64,000 nucleotides of DNA from Chitinophagaceae bacterium (lineage in GTDB: Bacteria; Bacteroidota; Bacteroidia; Chitinophagales; Chitinophagaceae). The stretch's first letter is position 1. Each line of letters starts with the position of its first letter. The notes under the pieces were generated by a model that made no database searches, was not told the origin of the DNA, and was given only the letters and a program-made list of their open reading frames with translations. Below, in pieces: positions 58,990 through 64,000 of the stretch. The stretch spans positions 1-64,000 of the forward strand of contig JANWIY010000163.1 of assembly GCA_025449645.1 (NCBI GenBank), in the 5' to 3' direction. Made by a program: the position numbers and the translations under genes.

Positions 58990-60336
58990 TTACAGGCCAA
59001 AGGGATGGGTGATGCCCAGGTGAAGTCCGGCGCTTGCAATGGGGAGATTGCCAATACCTACGCCAGCCAAAGGAATTTTCACATAAGGTTCAATCCGGAT
59101 CTGGCCAATCTTCCTCCATTTATATACATATCCGGCGCTGAATTGCATAATGGAAAAAAGGTTATTTCCTGAGTTATGGTAATATATATTCTGTGACCAC
59201 GAATTTCCGTAGCCTTCAGCATTGTAGGCATAGTTTTCTTTATTCATGATATAGGCGGATAGCCCGAATGTTGCAAAGAAGCGGCCTTTGTGGTTGTAAG
59301 CAAAATCATATCGCAAAGCCACTGGAATTTCAAACATGTTGCAACTACCGTCAAGATCCTTGATACTTACTGCGTTAGGTATATTTGTCTTGCTTGTATT
59401 GAAATATTTCCCATCACTGTAATATTGTTTCTTATCCCAGAAAAGACCGGCTTCAAAGGATATATGTTTGCTAAAACGGTAACCCGCCTCCAAGCCGATA
59501 CTGTAACCGATATTCTTAACCGGTTGAAATTTAACTGTACTAAAATCAGGGCCCGCCAACAGACTTATGTACATGCCCTTTTCTTGTCCCTGTGAAACCT
59601 TAGCCGGCTTACTCTCTTTTTGGCCGGTTTGCCCTTTAACGACAGGTTCCTTAACGGATGCTGTTGCAATGGATTTTTGAACCTGATCAGGCCCGGCGCC
59701 AGCTGGATTTTTATCTGGCGCGGCCCTGGCAGCCTGATCTTTTTCGGTCAGGCTGTTCCGTGCCGGAGTCGGATTTTCTGATGAATCTTTTTTATTCGGA
59801 GAAGAGGATGCCTGCGATAATTTTTCTGCAGCGAAATCCCGATTATCCGCTCTCTGATATAAATTTTCATTTGAATTAGCGGAGTGCCGCTGGGTTTTAA
59901 TTGAAATCGCGGCAAGAGAAGATTTCAGAATATTGTTATAAAGATGTGCAGTTTGCTGTTGCCGGACACTTTTATTGATCCTCCGCTCTAAAATTGCAAC
60001 ACCTGAGGCACTCATTGTATTTGCAGGGGCTTTTTTGCCGGCAGTTGATAAACGGGAGGGAATGGTTTTTTGTGCAACCTGTACATTTCTCTTTTCACTT
60101 GATCCGGAAAAATAGAGAATAGTGATCATGCTGAATGGAAGCAGGAGTAAAAGCCATAAAAACTTTTTCTTATTATTCCCTTTTCTCCCGGTTTCGAATT
60201 CGTAGGAAGATACGCCTCCAACCTGCGGCTGCAGTCGGCCAAGTACCCCGTTCCAATCTGAATTGTTTGTTTTTAGGGGGTATTGTTCACCAGCTTTGCG
60301 AAACAGATCATCCATATCTTCGTTTAGATATTCCAT
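58990..60336 (-). CDS. Single-TM protein with disordered linker and C-terminal OmpA/PorT-like beta-barrel
   Basis: N-terminal DLFRKAGEQYPLKTNNSDWNGVLGRLQ, TM KKKFLWLLLLLPFSMITILYF, Ser/Lys-rich linker, then GMYISLLAGPDFSTVKFQPVKNIGYSIGLEAGYRFSKHISFEAGLFWDKKQYYSDG. Confidence 0.8.
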   Translation of the reverse strand: MEYLNEDMDDLFRKAGEQYPLKTNNSDWNGVLGRLQPQVGGVSSYEFETGRKGNNKKKFLWLLLLLPFSMITILYFSGSSEKRNVQVAQKTIPSRLSTAGKKAPANTMSASGVAILERRINKSVRQQQTAHLYNNILKSSLAAISIKTQRHSANSNENLYQRADNRDFAAEKLSQASSSPNKKDSSENPTPARNSLTEKDQAARAAPDKNPAGAGPDQVQKSIATASVKEPVVKGQTGQKESKPAKVSQGQEKGMYISLLAGPDFSTVKFQPVKNIGYSIGLEAGYRFSKHISFEAGLFWDKKQYYSDGKYFNTSKTNIPNAVSIKDLDGSCNMFEIPVALRYDFAYNHKGRFFATFGLSAYIMNKENYAYNAEGYGNSWSQNIYYHNSGNNLFSIMQFSAGYVYKWRKIGQIRIEPYVKIPLAGVGIGNLPIASAGLHLGITHPFGL

Positions 60337-60911
60337 GATTTAACATCCTCCTTTTCTTTAATTAACTTTTGTAAGAATGCCCTTGCCCTCGACAGATTTG
60401 ATTTTGAAGTTCCTATGGAAATTCCCAGTGCGTCCGCTATCTCAAAATGAGAACAACCATCTATGACAAACATGTTAAACACAATTCTGTACGTTGGCGG
60501 GAGACTCTTTACGTAGGTGATCAGCTCTTTATATAGCAGCAGCTGATCAGCTTTCTGGCTCCTGTCTGCCTCTTCCCACACATATTCCGGAATCCCCCCG
60601 ATCTCGGGTGTCATGTTGTTCTTTCGCAATTCATCGATTGAAGTATTGATCACTATACGTCTGATCCAGCCCATAAGCATCCGCTCCAGTATTTCATCGT
60701 CTTCATTTCTGAATTTTTCAAAATGACGGAAAAGCTTTACAAAAGCATCATTGACTACATTCGCCGCGATATCATACCGGTAAATGTAGCGGAAACTGAT
60801 TTTCAGCGCATAGCCATAATACCGCTCATAGAGTATCTTCTGATACCGCGGCTCCTGCTTTTTGCATCCTTCAATAAGCTGTTTCAGACTCTCCAATGTG
60901 ATCGTATGCAA
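60324..60911 (-). CDS. ECF-type RNA polymerase sigma factor
   Basis: YERYYGYALKISFRYIYRYDIAANVVNDAFVKLFRHFEKF...LPPTYRIVFNMFVIDGCSHFEIADALGISIGTSKSNLSRARAFLQKLI. Confidence 0.93.
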   Translation of the reverse strand: MHTITLESLKQLIEGCKKQEPRYQKILYERYYGYALKISFRYIYRYDIAANVVNDAFVKLFRHFEKFRNEDDEILERMLMGWIRRIVINTSIDELRKNNMTPEIGGIPEYVWEEADRSQKADQLLLYKELITYVKSLPPTYRIVFNMFVIDGCSHFEIADALGISIGTSKSNLSRARAFLQKLIKEKEDVKSWNI

Positions 60912-61204
60912 TTAACTGAGTTAAATCTTGAATGCTTATATTCCTGGTTCCTCTACAGTTTAATCAGGGGCCACAATTTGACCAATATATGCTGGTCCGG
61001 CAGTGCTGTCCGGATAAAGGCCGACGCCCATTGAATTTTGGTTTGGCTTATCTTCAAGGATTGGATTTAACAAAGATAAAAGAGTATCGGATGATTTTTG
61101 ATCCGGCTGGAAGGAAAACGACCTGACGTCGCCGTCATTAACCATTTCTGCCAGGATTGTCTGATATATGATGATTTACAGGCTTTTTTAAGGAAATTGG
61201 ACTC

Positions 61205-61227
61205 CCGGAGCCCTGATTTGGCTCCGG
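61205..61227. other. Perfect 8-bp inverted repeat
   Basis: CCGGAGCC-CTGATTT-GGCTCCGG in the large divergent intergenic region. Confidence 0.5.
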
Positions 61228-61488
61228 AATGGCCGGAAACGGATTATTCAGCAGCATTAAGGATTTTCTCAATATAACTGAAATTTCCGTATCGCCATTG
61301 TTAGAAATGTATACGTTAAGTAAGGATCCGGGTTGCGTATTACTTGAAATGGAATGTTAGTCGACTGAAGGGTGCTGTTTGTCGATTTGCCATTCTGTAA
61401 TTCCATTTTTCTGGTAACTTTCAAACCTGTTTTTCCCTACTCCCAATTTATTTGCTGCAGCCCGAACACCACATAAATCGTTTTAGTC

Positions 61489-62493
61489 ATGCAAATCCTT
61501 TTGTATATGTCCCTTACGCGCAAATGGATCATGTTGGTCTTTTTGCCTGCCCTGATTTTTCCTGCTATCAATCAGGCCCAACCCAATACCGGCACCCGGA
61601 GTATGAATCAGGAAATTTTTAGGATCATCCGCTCGGGTAGTGCGGAAAAACTGGAAAACCTGCTCCGGAACGGCGCCGACGCAAATGCGATTGAAGATGG
61701 TAGTTCCGCATTAATGGCCGCCGCGCTCACCGGCACAAGAGAAGAGATGGAATTGCTGATCCGGCATGGTGCCAATGTAAACCACCAGGATTCGGATGGT
61801 ATAACCGCCTTGTGGTACGCTATTCCGGACTTTGACAAATCAGATCTATTGTTAAGCCACGAAGCCGACCCGCAATTGCGTTCCAGGGAAGGATTCTCGG
61901 TTCTGGTTAAGCTTGCAAACTATCCGGGCACGGAGAGGTTGTTTCGTTTGCTGATGGAACGCGGTGCGAATCCCCTGAAAAGCGGACCTGATAATTCCCT
62001 GCTATATAATGCAGCTTCTTCCTGCGATACTGCTATTCTGGGATTGCTGCTGCGAAGCGGTCTGCACGCTAATGATACCATTTCTTTCGGCGACTATCCG
62101 ATAAATAATGCATTGAATTTTCGTTGCTTTCCCAGCGTGAAAATGCTTGTCGATTACGGAGCTGATGTAAACGTGGCCCCCATGAATTTTAGCCTCGATC
62201 TGATCAACGGGATTACCCCGCTGATGTTTGCCGCTGTGAGCAATGACAGCCTTTCTTTTTTTTACCTGCTCGAACATGGCGCAAACCCCAATGCCCGAAG
62301 CAAGAGAGGGTATAGTGTACTCATGTATGTGCAGCAGGCTGAAAAAGAGGAACCGGCCATGACCAGGGCCTTAATCGAAAAGGGGGCAGACCCAAATGTA
62401 AAAGCGCCGGATGGAACTGATGCCTTCTCGCTGGCGCAGTTAAAAGGAAATACCGAAACCGTGAAACTGTTAAAAAAATATTCAACTAACTAA
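61489..62493 (+). CDS. Secreted ankyrin-repeat protein
   Basis: Signal peptide; NLLRNGADANAIEDGSSALMAAALTGTREEMELLIRHGANVNHQDSDGITALWYAI and further ANK repeats. Confidence 0.93.
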   Translation: MQILLYMSLTRKWIMLVFLPALIFPAINQAQPNTGTRSMNQEIFRIIRSGSAEKLENLLRNGADANAIEDGSSALMAAALTGTREEMELLIRHGANVNHQDSDGITALWYAIPDFDKSDLLLSHEADPQLRSREGFSVLVKLANYPGTERLFRLLMERGANPLKSGPDNSLLYNAASSCDTAILGLLLRSGLHANDTISFGDYPINNALNFRCFPSVKMLVDYGADVNVAPMNFSLDLINGITPLMFAAVSNDSLSFFYLLEHGANPNARSKRGYSVLMYVQQAEKEEPAMTRALIEKGADPNVKAPDGTDAFSLAQLKGNTETVKLLKKYSTN

Positions 62494-62513
62494 GTGCTTA
62501 AAATTGCATCGCC

Positions 62514-63566
62514 ATGAAACTAAAAAGTTTTTCTACTATCCTGATTTTTTCAATGGCTGTTTGTCTGGCTGCGACACTTACCAGCTGGACAAAAAAAACG
62601 TCTACCATTGACCCCGGTATCATTGGCCGTTCCGCAGAAAAAGGTTTGGTGCTCCTGCAAAAAAGCGGCTATAGCTTTATGCAACGGGGACATTGCGTAT
62701 CCTGTCATCACAATATTCTGACGGCCATGGCCCTGGAAAAAGCCAAACAAAAAGGGATTACATACAATGATTCATTGTCAAAGCAATGGATCAGGGGCAT
62801 GGAAATGGGGTTAAAGAATGTGTGTAATCTCAACCTGGTAAATGAATTCATCACAGCTAAGTTTATTGCGCCCTATATGCTTTTAGGACTCTATGCCGAG
62901 AAATATCCCGCCAGCAAAGCTACAGATATCGGGGTGGACTATCTCCTGGGACAGGCCCGGCCGGATGGCAGTTTCGGAGGCGAAGCCATGCGTGTGCCTT
63001 TGGAATCGGGGGATATACATTTAGCTGCCGTTGCCATTCGCGCAATCACCGTATATGCCCCATCATCACGGATGGCCAGGGTAAAGGAGGTCGTCAACCA
63101 AACAAGAGAATTTCTCGAGCAGGCCGATCCCTCCAACCAGCAGGAACTGGCATTTCAGTTAATGGGACTTCAATGGACCGGCGGAAGCACAGAAAAAAAA
63201 TCAGCAGTTGTTAAGAAATTAATTTCTCTGCAATGCGCCGATGGGGGTTGGGCCCAGTTGCCGACCCTTGCGAGTGATGCTTATGCAAGCGGAGAAGCAC
63301 TTTGTGCCTTGTACGAAAGTGGCATGGTTAAGGCCGATGATGAAGTGTATCAGAAGGGGATACTTTATTTACTAAAAACGCAGGACGGCGAGGGAGCCTG
63401 GGTTGTTCAAACGAGGGCAAGCCCCATTCAACCTTTCTTCAGCAGTTATTTCCCGCCTTATGATGAAAACCAGTATATTTCTGCCGCGGCCAGCAACTGG
63501 GCGGTGATGGCTTTGCTGAACGCGATTCCGGATAAATCATATGGCTCGCTAAGTGCGGAAAATTAA
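62514..63566 (+). CDS. Secreted alpha/alpha-toroid (squalene cyclase/prenyltransferase-like) protein with a CxxCH motif
   Basis: QRGHCVSCHHNILTAMAL; repeats QARPDGSFGG, QCADGGWAQLP, QDGEGAWVVQT. Confidence 0.85.
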   Translation: MKLKSFSTILIFSMAVCLAATLTSWTKKTSTIDPGIIGRSAEKGLVLLQKSGYSFMQRGHCVSCHHNILTAMALEKAKQKGITYNDSLSKQWIRGMEMGLKNVCNLNLVNEFITAKFIAPYMLLGLYAEKYPASKATDIGVDYLLGQARPDGSFGGEAMRVPLESGDIHLAAVAIRAITVYAPSSRMARVKEVVNQTREFLEQADPSNQQELAFQLMGLQWTGGSTEKKSAVVKKLISLQCADGGWAQLPTLASDAYASGEALCALYESGMVKADDEVYQKGILYLLKTQDGEGAWVVQTRASPIQPFFSSYFPPYDENQYISAAASNWAVMALLNAIPDKSYGSLSAEN

Positions 63567-63646
63567 ATGAGCACGGATAGAAATGGCCAGGAAATAAATA
63601 TTCCGGCCTATTTTGTGCATTCAATTTTTACAAGCAAATTGAAATT

Positions 63647-64000
63647 ATGAATACAGGAAAGTTTGAATCCGGAAATCAGGCATCGCAGGAAATTCACCGC
63701 AGGAAATTTTTACAAACGGCGGGAATGGGCGTATTAGGCGCCGCAGTGCTTCCGGGACGGCTTTTTAAGGGGTTTGAAATTCCCTCATCCGCGCCCGCGA
63801 AAATCGGTTTACAACTCTACACTGTACGAAATGAGATCAGCCACGATATTGAGGGCACACTTCGCAGGGTTGCGTCATTTGGATTTGAGGCTGTTGAAAC
63901 AGCCTTCTGGCCGGAGCATGTTTCTATTCAGCAGGGCGGGAAATACCTGAAGGCAGCAGGACTTACAGTTTCCTCTGCACATGTGGAGATACCCATCGGG
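63647..64000 (+). CDS. Sugar phosphate isomerase/epimerase family protein with Tat-like leader (3' truncated by the window)
   Basis: MNTGKFESGNQASQEIHRRKFLQTAGMGVLGAAVLPG...AKIGLQLYTVRNEISHDIEGTLRRVASFGFEAVETAFW. Confidence 0.88.
   Translation, partial: MNTGKFESGNQASQEIHRRKFLQTAGMGVLGAAVLPGRLFKGFEIPSSAPAKIGLQLYTVRNEISHDIEGTLRRVASFGFEAVETAFWPEHVSIQQGGKYLKAAGLTVSSAHVEIPIG

Noticed and set aside
60960-61145. 61-64 aa ORFs upstream of the sigma factor
   Set aside because: No domain, no RBS, overlapping ORFs on both strands; likely the sigma factor promoter region.

Overview
The window is a 64 kb stretch of what looks like a Bacteroidota chromosome (Chitinophagaceae-like by gene content: SusC/SusD, CcmE/CcmF, OstA/LptD-like, DUF5686, TAnnTTTG promoter boxes). 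Most of it is ordinary housekeeping or envelope gene content, about 50 CDS. I saw no rRNA, tRNA, CRISPR array, transposase or prophage. Recognisable blocks are: ggt; a TonB-like protein; a radical SAM protein; ccmE-ccmF; a SusC-SusD-DUF5012-like-Lipid_bd-like operon with AraC-like and two LytTR regulators; panC-panD-flippase-rfaE2; metK-NUDIX-rlmB; trhO/purC; an envelope block (OstA-like, MCE, amidase, LptD-like); ferritin-like DUF892; GH51; an ECF sigma factor with a barrel partner; and an ankyrin / CxxCH-toroid pair. The most unusual signal is non-genic. A dispersed family of heptameric short tandem repeats (TTGATGG/TAGATGG/TGGATGG/TTGACGG types, plus TTTTTAC) occurs in inverted pairs. At three sites the pairs enclose a related core, forming composite hairpin elements at gene 3' ends. 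Repeat-derived sequence often supplies stop codons, one likely TTG start and even an in-frame insert in ggt. Other points worth checking: a single-base frameshift that hides a C-terminal TM helix in an 18-aa-repeat coiled-coil gene, a LytTR receiver with Glu at the apparent phospho-Asp position, near-leaderless promoters, and a leader hairpin in front of panC.
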